A stretch of DNA of 58,028 nucleotides from contig NZ_JAUYFA010000103.1 of the NCBI RefSeq assembly GCF_030691135.1, forward strand, positions 1 to 58,028. Reading direction: 5' to 3'. How positions within the stretch are numbered: position 1 is the first letter of the stretch; each line of letters starts with the position of its first letter. A program made the translations under genes and the position numbers. The stretch comes from Phreatobacter sp. (GTDB lineage Bacteria; Pseudomonadota; Alphaproteobacteria; Rhizobiales; Phreatobacteraceae). Below the pieces are notes generated by a model that had not been told where the DNA came from, did no database searches, and was given only the letters and a program-made list of their open reading frames with translations. Shown here piece by piece: positions 25,785 through 37,239 of the stretch.

Positions 25785-26966
25785 ATGAGTTCCACGCCCT
25801 TCACGCTCCGCGTCGCGACCAGCGTCGCGGACATCCCGTCCGCCGTGTGGAACGCCTGCGCCGCCGAGACATCGGGCAGCGTCGATCCGTTCCTCGACCA
25901 TGCCTTCTTCCTCAGCCTTGAGGAGTCGCGTTCCGCCGTGCGCGAGACCGGCTGGCTCGGTCATCACCTGATCCTCGAGCGCGACGACGTGGTGGCGGCG
26001 ATCATGCCCTGCTACCTGAAGAGCCATTCGCGCGGCGAATATGTCTTCGACGGCGGCTGGGCCGATGCCTATGAGCGCGCCGGCGGGCGCTACTACCCCA
26101 AGCTTCAGGCGAGCGTCCCCTTCACGCCCGCGACCGGTCGGCGCCTCCTGGTGCGCCCGGGACCCGAGGCCGATCTCGCCCGCACCGCCCTCGTCCAGGG
26201 CGCCGCCCAGGTCGCCGTGCAGGCGGGCGTCTCCTCGCTCCACGTCACCTTCTGCCGGCAGGACGAATGGGAGCTGATGGCTGCGGCCGGCTATCTGCAG
26301 CGCAACGACACACAGTTCCATTTCGAGAACGAAGGCTATGCCGGCTTCGACGACTTTCTCGCCGCCCTTTCCTCGCGCAAACGCAAGGTGATCCGGCGCG
26401 AGAGGCGCGAGGCACTGGAGGGTCGCGGCATCACCATCCGCTGGCTGACCGGCGCCGATCTGACCGAGGCGGTCTGGGACCGGTTCTACGAGTTCTACAT
26501 GGATACCGGCTCGCGCAAATGGGGCCGGCCCTACCTGACCCGCGCGTTCTACTCGCTGATCGGCGCGCGGATGGCCGACCGCATCCTGCTGGTCATGGCC
26601 GAACGGGATGGACGCTACATCGCCGGCGCGATCAATTTCATCGCCGAAGAGGTGCTCTACGGGCGCCACTGGGGAGCGGTCGAGGAGCATCCCTTCCTGC
26701 ATTTCGAAGTCTGCTACTATCAGGCCATCGACTATGCGATCGCCCATGGCCTGAAGCGGGTCGAGGCCGGCGCCCAGGGCGAACACAAGCTGGCGCGCGG
26801 CTACAGGCCGGTGAAAACCCATTCGGCCCATTTCATCGCCGATCGCGGCTTGCGCCGGGCCGTGGACGATTATCTCGCCCGCGAACGCAGCTATATCGCC
26901 GAGGCCATCGATGAGCTCGGCACGATGACGCCGTTCCGACGCGATGCCATGGAAGAGCAGGACTGA
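25785..26966 (+). CDS. DUF482 / FemAB-like GNAT-superfamily acyltransferase
   Basis: 393 residues of the DUF482 family, related to FemAB/GNAT aminoacyl-type transferases. Typical segments are SVDPFLDHAFFLSLEES near the N terminus, YFEGG-like YVFDGGWADAYERAGG, YYPKLQASVPFTPATG, the GSRKWGRPYLTRAFY segment and AGAQGEHKLARGYRPV near the C terminus. There is no signal peptide. The family is widespread in proteobacteria but its substrate is unknown; peptidoglycan or small-molecule modification has been proposed from structure. It is probably the last gene of the RidA-GDPD operon. Confidence 0.82.
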   Translation: MSSTPFTLRVATSVADIPSAVWNACAAETSGSVDPFLDHAFFLSLEESRSAVRETGWLGHHLILERDDVVAAIMPCYLKSHSRGEYVFDGGWADAYERAGGRYYPKLQASVPFTPATGRRLLVRPGPEADLARTALVQGAAQVAVQAGVSSLHVTFCRQDEWELMAAAGYLQRNDTQFHFENEGYAGFDDFLAALSSRKRKVIRRERREALEGRGITIRWLTGADLTEAVWDRFYEFYMDTGSRKWGRPYLTRAFYSLIGARMADRILLVMAERDGRYIAGAINFIAEEVLYGRHWGAVEEHPFLHFEVCYYQAIDYAIAHGLKRVEAGAQGEHKLARGYRPVKTHSAHFIADRGLRRAVDDYLARERSYIAEAIDELGTMTPFRRDAMEEQD

Positions 26967-26991
26967 GGCGGGCAGGATTCGCCGGGCAGGC

Positions 26992-27336
26992 TCACAGGTC
27001 GAGGCCGCCGAGCCCTTCGCCGATGTTTCCCACCACGTCGGCGACGCCGGAGGCGATCGATCCGGCGGTCTCGATCGCGCCCGACGCGATGGCGCCGCCG
27101 GTCTCGAAGGCGCTCGACGTCAATGTGCCTGCCGTCTCGGTGACGGTAGCGGCGGCAGATGCCGTAGCCTGCCCGACCGATGTCGCCGCGCTGCCGACGA
27201 CGTCAATGACTGTCGCGGCGATATCGAACCATCCGCCGGCGTCGGAAGCCGGCTGATCGGCCTTCTTCTGCTCGGCGTCCTGCGCGTTGGTCAGCGCACC
27301 GGCGCTCGTCGCCGCGGACTGGGGATCAATCGCCAT
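26992..27336 (-). CDS. Small alanine/glycine-rich helical protein of unknown function
   Basis: 114 residues. The N-terminal third is polar (MAIDPQSAATSAGAL...KKADQ). The rest (~35-110) is Ala/Gly/Thr/Val-rich with repeating ETGGAIASGAI and ETAGSIASGVA units, resembling apolipoprotein-like or late-embryogenesis-type amphipathic repeats. It has no signal peptide and no clear transmembrane segment, and is net acidic. AGGAGA is seven bases upstream of the ATG at 27336, making expression likely. I do not recognise the family. It is convergent with the DUF482 gene and divergent from the Arg-rich genes. Confidence 0.6.
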   Translation of the reverse strand: MAIDPQSAATSAGALTNAQDAEQKKADQPASDAGGWFDIAATVIDVVGSAATSVGQATASAAATVTETAGTLTSSAFETGGAIASGAIETAGSIASGVADVVGNIGEGLGGLDL

Positions 27337-27551
27337 GATGGTCTCCTGCGAAACCCAGAGGGTGGAGCAGCGCGCCGCCCGTGCGAGATCGCCGCGACGA
27401 CGTGCGTGCGTCCTCATCAGTCTCGCCGGGCCCTGTTTCCGTCCGATGGCGGCCCGTTGTGCGCAATGTGACGCGATGGCTGTTCATGCCGCATTGTGAA
27501 CGCCGCCTAAACCCGCCGATATCGGCAGTTCAGGTCGCGGGGACCAGGATG

Positions 27552-27582
27552 CTGTTCGAACCGGTCGAGACGGTTCGAACAG
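27552..27582 (+). promoter_or_regulatory. 12-bp perfect inverted repeat in the leader of the Arg-rich gene
   Basis: Arms CTGTTCGAACCG and CGGTTCGAACAG are separated by seven bases (GTCGAGA), ending 20 bp before the start at 27603 and just before its AAGGAG ribosome-binding site. It is either a protein-binding operator or a strong 5'-leader hairpin. Confidence 0.5.
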
Positions 27583-27602
27583 GTCCACAAGGAGAAGGTC
27601 CC

Positions 27603-27857
27603 ATGATGCATCGCCGCTCGTTCTTCGCCGCCCTCGCAGCAGGCGTCGCCGCCACCACGCTCGCCGCCGCCGCCCAGGCTGCTCCGCTCGCCGATATGGT
27701 GACGGCTTCGGTTGCGCCGGAAGCAGCCGCCGCCCTCCCCGGTGTCGGCGAGCCGGTCGAAATGCGCCGCCGCGCCCACCGCCGCGTCCGCCGTGTGGTG
27801 CGTCGTCCGCGCCGCCGGGCCCGCCGCGTCATTCGCCGCGCCCGTCGCCGGAGCTGA
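27603..27857 (+). CDS. Small exported Arg-rich protein (paralogue 1 of 3)
   Basis: 84 residues. A signal peptide with a twin-arginine-like start (MMHRRSFFAAL...AAAAQAAP, ~1-27) precedes a short Ala/Val spacer, a conserved GEPVEM motif (~48-53), and a strongly basic tail of about 30 residues that is roughly half arginine (RRVRRVVRRPRRRARR). The ribosome-binding site AAGGAG is well placed. The same layout occurs at 28017-28268 and 42468-42728. No known family was recognised. The mature protein would be a small cationic periplasmic or secreted polypeptide, perhaps binding anionic envelope polymers or nucleic acid. Confidence 0.65.
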   Translation: MMHRRSFFAALAAGVAATTLAAAAQAAPLADMVTASVAPEAAAALPGVGEPVEMRRRAHRRVRRVVRRPRRRARRVIRRARRRS

Positions 27858-28016
27858 CCGCCGTCCAGTCGCCCGGCGACACGACCACCGTCGCCGGGCG
27901 TCGACATTCAGAAACAGTCGCCTGACAATTCTGGAAACGAAGCGAGTTGACGTATCGTCAATCGCGCGCACCGCTCCAAACCGTTGCGCAGTGACACTTT
28001 GCCAGGAGGATTGACC

Positions 28017-28268
28017 ATGATTCACCGTCGTACGTTCTTCGCTGCGGCCGCAGGGGCCGTCGCGGTCGCCGCCGCCGGCAGCGCCGCGCAGGCCGCTCCA
28101 GTTGCTGCCACGGCCGCTGCCGCGGTGGCGCCCGCCGCCGGGCAGCCCACCGAAATGCAGTATTACATCGTCCGCCGGCGTCGCCGCTTCGTCTACCGCC
28201 CGCGCCGCGTCTACTTCGTCCGCCGTCGCTTCGTGCGCCGCCGCTTCGTTCGGCGCTACTACTGGTGA
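28017..28268 (+). CDS. Small exported Arg/Tyr-rich protein (paralogue 2 of 3)
   Basis: 83 residues: signal peptide MIHRRTFFAAAAGAVAV...AAQAAP (~1-28), spacer, conserved GQPTEMQYY motif (~42-50) and a tail of alternating arginine, aromatic and valine residues (YVRRRRRF-, RRRFVRRRFVRRYYW-like). AGGAGG is well spaced before the ATG at 28017. It follows paralogue 1 after 159 bp; that gap holds a TTGACG-TAT-CGTCAA dyad at 27947-27961 that may be regulatory. A hairpin with a short T-tract follows the gene. Function unknown. Confidence 0.65.
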   Translation: MIHRRTFFAAAAGAVAVAAAGSAAQAAPVAATAAAAVAPAAGQPTEMQYYIVRRRRRFVYRPRRVYFVRRRFVRRRFVRRYYW

Positions 28269-28305
28269 CCGGTCGCGCGGCTTGACGCCGCGCCTCGCGA
28301 TTGCG

Positions 28306-28338
28306 ACACCCTCGCGGACCGGTTCGCGAGGGTGTTTT
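28306..28338 (+). terminator. Strong hairpin between the Arg-rich gene and the HIT gene
   Basis: An 11-bp perfect stem (ACACCCTCGCG / CGCGAGGGTGT) with an 8-nt loop is followed by TTTT, ending one base before the HIT-gene ATG at 28340. It reads as an intrinsic terminator of the upstream gene. Its 3' arm also contains GAGGG, the only candidate Shine-Dalgarno for the HIT gene, so it could hide that site in a read-through transcript. Confidence 0.6.
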
Positions 28339-28339
28339 C

Positions 28340-28786
28340 ATGTCGTCCACCGCCTACGATCCCAACAACGTCTTCGCCAAGATCCTGCGTGGCGAGATGC
28401 CGGCCCAGAAGGTCTACGAGACCGACAAGGTGCTGGCCTTCATGGACATCATGCCGCGCGCCGACGGCCACGTGCTGGTGATCCCCAAGACGGCGGCCCG
28501 CAACATCCTCGACATCCATCCCGACGATCTCGCCGATCTCTCCCGCGCCGTGCAGTTCGTCGCCAAGGGCGTGAAGCGCGCCATGGCGGCCGACGGACTG
28601 ACCATCCAGCAGTTCAACGAGAGCGCCGGCGGACAGGTGGTCTTCCACATCCATGTCCACGTGCTGCCGCGCTGGACGGGTGTCGCGCTCCGGCCGCATA
28701 CCGGCGCGATGGAGAATGCCGAAGTGCTGGCCACCCATGCCGCCACCATCCGGGCGGCGCTGGAGGCCATGCAGGCGGGCGGGTGA
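28340..28786 (+). CDS. HIT family protein (nucleotide hydrolase/transferase)
   Basis: 148 residues with the histidine-triad motif FHIHVHVLPRW (~110) preceded by NESAGGQVV, and an N-terminal NVFAKILRGEMPAQKVYETDKVLAFMDIMP typical of the Hint branch. Hint proteins hydrolyse AMP-linked substrates such as adenosine phosphoramidates; the physiological substrate is unknown. The start at 28340 is one base past a strong hairpin. The stop directly abuts the convergent azlD stop, with no intervening base. Confidence 0.93.
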   Translation: MSSTAYDPNNVFAKILRGEMPAQKVYETDKVLAFMDIMPRADGHVLVIPKTAARNILDIHPDDLADLSRAVQFVAKGVKRAMAADGLTIQQFNESAGGQVVFHIHVHVLPRWTGVALRPHTGAMENAEVLATHAATIRAALEAMQAGG

Positions 28787-29137
28787 TTATCTCAGCCCCA
28801 GCCACATGGCGCCGCCGACGATGACGAGTTCGGCGGCGAGCACCCCGAACAGGACCGAGCGACGGCCGATCCAGTAGACCGCCACCCCGGCCACAAAGGC
28901 CCCGATCCGCCAGCCGAGCGGCAGCGTCGCAAGGGCGCCGGCGGGAAAGAAGGCGAGCTTGGCGACGACGGCGGCGAGCGTCGCCGTGGCCACCGCCCGC
29001 ACCCAGATCAGGATCTCGGAGTTCTCGTCGAGGCCGCGGCCGACGACCAGCGCCATCCAGCGCCAGATCTCGCTCGGCAGGAAGCCGACGAGGATGAGGG
29101 CGATATAGGGCGTGAGATCCGAGCCGAAGAGGGTCAA
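28787..29137 (-). CDS. azlD: AzlD family branched-chain amino acid export subunit
   Basis: 116 residues with four hydrophobic helices, the size and layout of AzlD. Segments YIALILVGFLPSEIWRWMAL and IWVRAVATATLAAVVAKL are characteristic. It functions with the larger AzlC (next gene, same strand, 4-bp ATGA overlap) as a two-component exporter related to BrnFE, exporting branched-chain amino acids or analogues. The substrate here is inferred from the family only. Confidence 0.85.
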   Translation of the reverse strand: MTLFGSDLTPYIALILVGFLPSEIWRWMALVVGRGLDENSEILIWVRAVATATLAAVVAKLAFFPAGALATLPLGWRIGAFVAGVAVYWIGRRSVLFGVLAAELVIVGGAMWLGLR

Positions 29138-29874
29138 GCGGCGTCCCTCGCCCGCTTGAGCCGGGCGAGCCCATAGGCGAGCGTTCCGCCGCCCAGACCG
29201 GCATAGAGCAGTTCGAGTCCGTCACCCGCCAGCGCTCCCAGCAGCAGGCCGAAGAAGCCGAAGCCGATGGCGAGCTGGTCGGAGAGCACGCGGGCCGTGG
29301 CGAAGAGTGACAGCAGGAAGAAGATCGGCGTCAGGAACAGCAGCCCGGCCGCGAAGGCGTGCGGGATGATCCCGGCCAGGCCATAGCCGACGACCGTCGC
29401 CGTGGTCGCGGAGGCGAGCAGGCCGGTGCCGAGACCGAGGAAGAAGGGGACGCGGCCCTCGCCGTCGATCTGGGGCAGCAGGCGCAAGCTCTCCACCCAG
29501 ATCGAGATGGCGACCAGATGCGCGCAGACGATCGCCATGACGGGATGGCGGTTCTGCAGCCTCAGATAGGGCAGCAACGAGACGACCATCGGCAGCAGAC
29601 GGACGGAGGAAAGCCCGACGGTGAGGGCGATCGCGAGCCAGGACGCTCCCGAGCCGAGACCACCGACGAGGATGAGATGGGCCGGACCGGCCCAGATCAG
29701 GACGGTGGCGAGGACCGCCCAGGCGAGCGGCATGCCGTAATCGGCGCAGACCGACCCGATGCCGATGAAGGTGGCGGCGAGGATAACGGCTGGAAGCGCC
29801 ACGGCCGCGCGCAGCCCGCGGCGGTAATAGGCGCCCTGGGTCAGCGGTGGCGAAAGGGCGCGTTCAGGGTCCAT
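29134..29874 (-). CDS. azlC: AzlC family branched-chain amino acid permease
   Basis: 246 residues with about seven transmembrane helices. Family features are GLRAAVALPAVILAATFIGIGSVCADYGMPLAWAV, the re-entrant segment LIWAGPAHLILVGGLGSG and LSSVRLLPMVVSLLPYLR. It is the large subunit of the AzlCD exporter and overlaps azlD by 4 bp, so both are made from one message. No Lrp-type regulator gene is adjacent. Confidence 0.87.
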   Translation of the reverse strand: MDPERALSPPLTQGAYYRRGLRAAVALPAVILAATFIGIGSVCADYGMPLAWAVLATVLIWAGPAHLILVGGLGSGASWLAIALTVGLSSVRLLPMVVSLLPYLRLQNRHPVMAIVCAHLVAISIWVESLRLLPQIDGEGRVPFFLGLGTGLLASATTATVVGYGLAGIIPHAFAAGLLFLTPIFFLLSLFATARVLSDQLAIGFGFFGLLLGALAGDGLELLYAGLGGGTLAYGLARLKRARDAA

Positions 29875-29954
29875 CAGGCATCGATCACTCGACCAGACGC
29901 CGGCTCATGGCAAGAGCGATGACGCATGCGGGGCATTCACCCTGCCGAACGACA

Positions 29955-29989
29955 GAGCCCGGCGCGGTCGATGGGACCAGGCCGGGCTC
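29955..29989 (-). terminator. Hairpin downstream of clpA
   Basis: A 9-bp stem (GAGCCCGGC / GCCGGGCTC) with a 17-nt loop lies 22 bp beyond the clpA stop, in the gap before azlC. There is no clear T-tract. The GGGACCAG core also occurs in the palindromic element at 50047-50087. Confidence 0.35.
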
Positions 29990-30010
29990 CGGATGCGCCT
30001 GTGTGGCGGG

Positions 30011-32482
<2,472 letters not shown>

Positions 32483-32551
32483 AGGAACCTCGTCAACTTT
32501 CGCTGTGCGCCGAAGCGCCCAAGAGTGCCGGAAAACCGGCGCTCACAAAAC

Positions 32552-32926
32552 TCATTTCTTTTCCATCACGCATTGCAGCGGATGCTGGTTCTTGCGAGCG
32601 AAGTCCATGACCTGGGTCACTTTGGTCTCCGCCACCTCGTAGGTGTAGACGCCGCATTCGCCGACGCCGTGCTGGTGCACGTGGAGCATGATGCGCGTCG
32701 CGTCGTCGGTGCTCTTGTTGAAGAATTTCTGCAGGATGTGCACGACGAACTCCATCGGCGTGTAGTCGTCGTTCAGCAGCAGAACCCGGTAGAGGCTCGG
32801 CTTTTTGGTCTGCGGGCGCGTCTTGGCGATGACCGAGGTGCCCGGCCCGCCGGGGTCCTGATCGCGCTCGTCGCGTTTTCCGGCCATCGCGACGGTGGCG
32901 GCGCCTTGCGAGACCACCCCCGTCAT
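32552..32926 (-). CDS. clpS: ATP-dependent Clp protease adaptor ClpS
   Basis: Adaptor that binds N-degron residues and delivers N-end-rule substrates to ClpA. The conserved core is [45 protein letters not shown] and a C-terminal [11 protein letters not shown], with the substrate-pocket residues Asn-Asp and Met present. The product is 124 residues from the ATG at 32926; a shorter form from 32887 is possible and lacks a good ribosome-binding site. The N-terminal ~35 residues are flexible, as usual. It probably forms an operon with clpA. Confidence 0.94.
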   Translation of the reverse strand: MTGVVSQGAATVAMAGKRDERDQDPGGPGTSVIAKTRPQTKKPSLYRVLLLNDDYTPMEFVVHILQKFFNKSTDDATRIMLHVHQHGVGECGVYTYEVAETKVTQVMDFARKNQHPLQCVMEKK

Positions 32927-33083
32927 GCCCCTGCCCGCTCTTGCGTCTCGTGTCATTGTCGTGAATTCGTGCCGCATTGACGCCACGCCTGAATAGCCGG
33001 TTCGATCCATGTCCATTCCATGGCGGATATGGACGCCTGCACTGCGGGAATCATGCCGAGCCATACCGCTGGAGGCTAGCCCC

Positions 33084-33112
33084 AAAATAGGCGCGCGGGC
33101 ACGGTCTTGCCA
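33084..33112 (-). promoter_or_regulatory. Putative sigma-70 promoter for clpS-clpA
   Basis: On the minus strand TGGCAA (33107-33112) and TATTTT (33084-33089) are 17 bp apart, giving a leader of about 150 nt before clpS. The 269-bp gap between mfd and clpS holds no other recognised feature. Confidence 0.35.
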
Positions 33113-33195
33113 GTGGTGGTGGACAAAGCCCTGACGATCCCACCGACGCCGCCGTCCCGACGGCCTCAGGCCGCCCTGATCTGATAAAGGCACCT

Positions 33196-36100
33196 TCACG
33201 CCGCCTTCTTGGTTTCGGCAATCTTGACGAGGTTGCGCAGGATGACGGCCGTACCCTTGAGGCGATCGTCGGCCCGCGGCCAGTCGCGGATGAAGACGAT
33301 CTTCTGGTCCGGCCGGACCTTGGCCAGCGATCCCTGTTCGCCGATATAGCGGACCAGACCCGCCGGATTGGCAAATTTCTGGTCGCGGAAAGCCATCACT
33401 ATGCCGCGCGGTCCGGTATCGACCTTCTCGACATTGGCGCGGCGGCAATAGGCCTTGATGACCGCGACCTTGATCAGATGCTCGACTTCCGGCGGCAGCG
33501 GCCCGAAGCGGTCGATCATCTCGGCGGCGAAGGCGTCGATCGCCTCGTCGGTGTCGAGGTCGCCGAGGCGCCGGTAGAGCGACAATCGCAGCCCGAGGTC
33601 TTCCACATAGGTCTCGGGAATGAGAATGGGCGTGCCGACCGTGATCTGCGGCGACCACTTGTCCTCGACGATCTCATCGACGAGGCCGGCCTTCATCATC
33701 GACACCGCCTCTTCCAGCATCTGCTGGTAGAGTTCGTAGCCGACCTCGCGGATATGGCCGGACTGTTCGTCGCCAAGGAGATTGCCGGCGCCGCGGATGT
33801 CGAGGTCGTGCGAGGCGAGCTGGAATCCCGCCCCGAGCGTGTCCAGCGACTGCAGCACCTTCAGGCGCCGCTCGGCCTGCGGCGTCACCGGCTTCTTCTC
33901 GGGCAGCGTGAACAGGGCATAGGCGCGGGTCTTCGCCCGGCCGACGCGGCCGCGCAGCTGGTAGAGCTGGGCGAGGCCGAACATGTCGGCACGCCAGACG
34001 ATCAGCGTGTTGGCACGCGGGATGTCGAGGCCGGATTCGACGATCGTGGTGGAGAGCAGGATGTCGACCTTGCCGTCGTAGAAGGCGCCGATCCGGTCTT
34101 CGAGGTCGCCGGCAGCCATCTGGCCATGGGCAACGATGAATTTCGCCTCGGGCACATGTTCGCGCAGGAAGGCCTCGGCTTCGGCGAGGTCCTCGATCCG
34201 CGGGCAGACGAAGAAGGCCTGACCGCCGCGGTAGCGCTCGCGCAGCAGCGCCTCGCGAATGATGAGCGGATCGAAGGGCGTCACGAAGGAGCGCACCGCC
34301 AGGCGGTCGACCGGCGGTGTCGCGATGATCGACAGGTCGCGCACGCCGGTCATGGCGAGTTGCAGGGTGCGCGGGATCGGCGTCGCGGTCAGGGTCAGGA
34401 CATGGACCTCGGCGCGCAGTTCCTTGAGCCGCTCCTTGTGGCCCACGCCGAAATGCTGCTCCTCGTCGACGATGACGAGGCCGAGATCCTTGAAAGCGAT
34501 CGCCTTGCCGAGCAGCGCGTGGGTGCCGACGACGATGTCCACAGTGCCGTCGGTCAGGCCCTTCTTGGCGGCGGCGAGATCGGCTGCACCGACCATGCGC
34601 GAGGCCTGGGCCACGGTCACAGGCAGACCCTTGAAGCGCTCGGCAAAGGTCTTGAAGTGCTGGCGGGCGAGCAGCGTCGTCGGCACCACCACCGCGACCT
34701 GCTTGCCGCTCAGCACCGCGGCGAAGGCGGCCCTCAGCGCCACCTCGGTCTTGCCGAAGCCGACATCGCCGCAGACGAGACGGTCCATCGGGCGTCCCGA
34801 CCCCATGTCCTCGAGCACGGCGTCGATGGCGCCCGCCTGATCCTCGGTCTCCTCGTAGGGGAAACGGGCGGCGAATTCGTCATAGGCACCGTCCGGCGGC
34901 ACCAGTTTGGGCGCCTCGCGCAGCGCCCGGGCAGCGGCGATCTTGATGAGGCCGGCGGCCATTTCGAGGATGCGCTTCTTGAGGCGCGCCTTGCGCGACT
35001 GCCAGGCACCGCCGCCGAGCCGGTCGAGCTGCGCCTCGGCATCCTCGGACCCGTAGCGGGTCAGGAGCTCGATGTTCTCCACGGGCAGGAATAGCTTGTC
35101 GCCGCCGGCATAGTGGAGCTCGACACAGTCGTGCGGCGCACCGGCCGCGGACACCGTCTTCAGGCCGATGAAGCGCCCGATGCCGTGGTCGACATGCACG
35201 ACGAGGTCACCGGCCGACAGGCTGGTCACGTCGGAGAGGAAATCCTGCGCCCGCCTGCGGCGCTTCTGGGCGCGGACGAGACGGTCACCGAGAATGTCCT
35301 GCTCGCCGATGACGACGAGATCCGGCGTCTCGAACCCCTCCTCGACGCCGAGCACGGCAAGCGCGATCTCGTCGCCGCGCAACGCCTGTGCCGACGACCA
35401 ACTGGCGACCGGCCGCAGGGCCTTCAGGCCGTGATCCTCGAGAATGGGCTGCAGGCGCTCGCGCGAGCCTTCCGACCAGGCGGCGACGAGGACGCGCTTC
35501 TTGTCCTTGCGCAGCGACGCCACATGGGCCGCGACGGCGTCGAAGACATTGGCGTTCTCGTCGGCCCGCTCGGCGGCGAAGGAGCGGCCGCGCCGGCCCT
35601 CGAGATCGATCATCGCCCCGTCGGAGGCGCCGGCGAGTGCGAAGGGCGAGAGCTTGACCACCGCCTCGCCGCCGCGCTGGCGGTCCCAGTCCTGCGCCGT
35701 CAGATAGAGTGCGTCAGGGGGCAGCGGCTTGTAGGAAGCGCTGGAATCCTGTTCCAGCGCGGATCTGCGGGCGTCGTAATAGTCGGCGATCGTCGTCAGA
35801 CGTTCGCGGGCGGCCTCCTCGACCTGGGCGTCGAGGACGATTCCTGAATCGGGCAGGTAGTCGAAGAGCGTGTCGAGGCGGTCGTGGAATAGCGGCAGCC
35901 AGTGCTCGACACCGGGATGGCGGCGGCCTTCCGACACCGCCTCGTAGAGCGCGTCGCCCTTGGTCGAGCCGCCGAAGGCGCGGACATAGGACAGGCGGAA
36001 CTTTACCATGGTCTCGGTGGTGATCTGCATTTCCGCCGTCGGCACGAGATCGAGGCGCCGCAGGTTGCCGGTGGTGCGCTGGGTTTCGGGATCGAATGAG

Positions 36101-36729
36101 CGGATCGATTCCAGCGTGTCGCCGAAGAAATCGAGGCGGATCGGTGCATCGAGACCCGGCGCGAAGAGATCGAGGATGCCGCCGCGCACCGCATATTCAC
36201 CGATCTCGCGCACGGTCGAGGTGCGCAGATAGCCGTTGGTCTTCAGCCAGACCTGCAGGTCGGCCATGGCGATGACGTTGCCGGGCGCCGCCGACAGCGA
36301 CTGTTTTGCCAGGACCGCGCGCGCCGGCACGCGCTGCAGCGCCGCGTTGACCGTTGTCAGGACGATGGCGGGGGTCGCGCGGCCGGTCGTGCGCGCGAGG
36401 CGCGACAGCGTCAGCATCCGCCGCGCCATGACCGCGCCATTCGGCGAGGCGCGATCATAGGGCTGGCAATCCCAGGCGGGGACAGAGAGTATCTCGATAC
36501 CGGGAGCGAAGAAGGCGAGCGCCGTCTCCATCGCCTGCATGCGCGGGCCGTCGTGACAGATCACCAGGAGTTCCGGCGAGGCCTGGTTGCCCTTGGCGTG
36601 GAGCTGGCGGGCGAGGTCGGAGATGACGAGCGCGTCATAGCCCGGCGGGACGCCGGCGAGCGTAAGGCGGCCGCGCGAGGCGACGACGTCGGCAGGCGAA
36701 CGACCGCTCGCTGTAGGAGATTTGGCCAT
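33196..36729 (-). CDS. mfd: Transcription-repair coupling factor Mfd
   Basis: 1177 residues. Mfd displaces RNA polymerase stalled at lesions and recruits UvrA/UvrB. Order: UvrB-homology N-terminal part with [14 protein letters not shown], the RNA-polymerase-interacting domain (~[20 protein letters not shown], ~500), superfamily 2 translocase with Walker [18 protein letters not shown] and DEEQHFGV box, TRG motif region [17 protein letters not shown], and a C-terminal TRCF domain. The start codon overlaps the sdhE stop by one base. The sdhE-mfd-recG neighbourhood is common in alphaproteobacteria. Confidence 0.97.
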   Translation of the reverse strand: MAKSPTASGRSPADVVASRGRLTLAGVPPGYDALVISDLARQLHAKGNQASPELLVICHDGPRMQAMETALAFFAPGIEILSVPAWDCQPYDRASPNGAVMARRMLTLSRLARTTGRATPAIVLTTVNAALQRVPARAVLAKQSLSAAPGNVIAMADLQVWLKTNGYLRTSTVREIGEYAVRGGILDLFAPGLDAPIRLDFFGDTLESIRSFDPETQRTTGNLRRLDLVPTAEMQITTETMVKFRLSYVRAFGGSTKGDALYEAVSEGRRHPGVEHWLPLFHDRLDTLFDYLPDSGIVLDAQVEEAARERLTTIADYYDARRSALEQDSSASYKPLPPDALYLTAQDWDRQRGGEAVVKLSPFALAGASDGAMIDLEGRRGRSFAAERADENANVFDAVAAHVASLRKDKKRVLVAAWSEGSRERLQPILEDHGLKALRPVASWSSAQALRGDEIALAVLGVEEGFETPDLVVIGEQDILGDRLVRAQKRRRRAQDFLSDVTSLSAGDLVVHVDHGIGRFIGLKTVSAAGAPHDCVELHYAGGDKLFLPVENIELLTRYGSEDAEAQLDRLGGGAWQSRKARLKKRILEMAAGLIKIAAARALREAPKLVPPDGAYDEFAARFPYEETEDQAGAIDAVLEDMGSGRPMDRLVCGDVGFGKTEVALRAAFAAVLSGKQVAVVVPTTLLARQHFKTFAERFKGLPVTVAQASRMVGAADLAAAKKGLTDGTVDIVVGTHALLGKAIAFKDLGLVIVDEEQHFGVGHKERLKELRAEVHVLTLTATPIPRTLQLAMTGVRDLSIIATPPVDRLAVRSFVTPFDPLIIREALLRERYRGGQAFFVCPRIEDLAEAEAFLREHVPEAKFIVAHGQMAAGDLEDRIGAFYDGKVDILLSTTIVESGLDIPRANTLIVWRADMFGLAQLYQLRGRVGRAKTRAYALFTLPEKKPVTPQAERRLKVLQSLDTLGAGFQLASHDLDIRGAGNLLGDEQSGHIREVGYELYQQMLEEAVSMMKAGLVDEIVEDKWSPQITVGTPILIPETYVEDLGLRLSLYRRLGDLDTDEAIDAFAAEMIDRFGPLPPEVEHLIKVAVIKAYCRRANVEKVDTGPRGIVMAFRDQKFANPAGLVRYIGEQGSLAKVRPDQKIVFIRDWPRADDRLKGTAVILRNLVKIAETKKAA

Positions 36730-37028
36730 CAGCCGACCCAGGCTCCTCGGCCCTCGGAATGGAAGGTCTTGAGGGCGCGGAAGACGCTGGTGTCGTAATT
36801 GCCGGGCGTATCGGCCTTGTCGGTGACCCAGGCGAAAAGATCGCGGTCAGGCACTTCGATCAGCCGCTCGAAATCGTCGAGCTCGGCCTCGGTGAAATCG
36901 CCGATATGGACGTCGGCGAAACGGCCCATGATCAGGTCCATCTCGCGCGTGCCGCGGTGCCAGGACCGGAAGAGGATCTTCCGGCGGCGCGGATCGAGAT
37001 CGGCGGAGGAACGGGTGGTTCCGGTCAT
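36729..37028 (-). CDS. sdhE: FAD assembly factor SdhE (succinate dehydrogenase assembly factor 2)
   Basis: 99 residues. The family signature RSWHRGTREMDLIMGRF contains the conserved RGxxE motif needed to promote covalent flavinylation of SdhA. Further conserved segments are LDDFERLIEVPDRDLFAWV and the helical C terminus. It is cytoplasmic. The last base of its stop overlaps the first base of mfd, so the two genes are translationally linked although functionally unrelated. It is divergent from recG across 211 bp with no other feature seen. Confidence 0.94.
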   Translation of the reverse strand: MTGTTRSSADLDPRRRKILFRSWHRGTREMDLIMGRFADVHIGDFTEAELDDFERLIEVPDRDLFAWVTDKADTPGNYDTSVFRALKTFHSEGRGAWVG

Positions 37029-37239
37029 CGACAGGGCCTCGTATCGGGTTGCAGCGCTTCTACGCTCCGCAGGCGGGCCCGGAGCAGGCGCGAATGCAGG
37101 GCAGCTAACGGCAAAAGCCGGGCAGGCCCTTTCGGACGAAACCCGGTGCAGCGCACCCCTAGCAAAGGCGGCGAGCGATTTACAAGCCGCGCGGCGCCAC
37201 GGCCTGTCAGCAAAGGCCGCCGCAGACTAGATTGCCGCG

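Noticed and set aside
27933-27959. EcfG-type general stress promoter (GGAAA-N-CGTC) before the second Arg-rich gene
   Set aside because: Each element differs from the GGAAC/CGTT consensus, and the other two paralogues have nothing similar in the right orientation.
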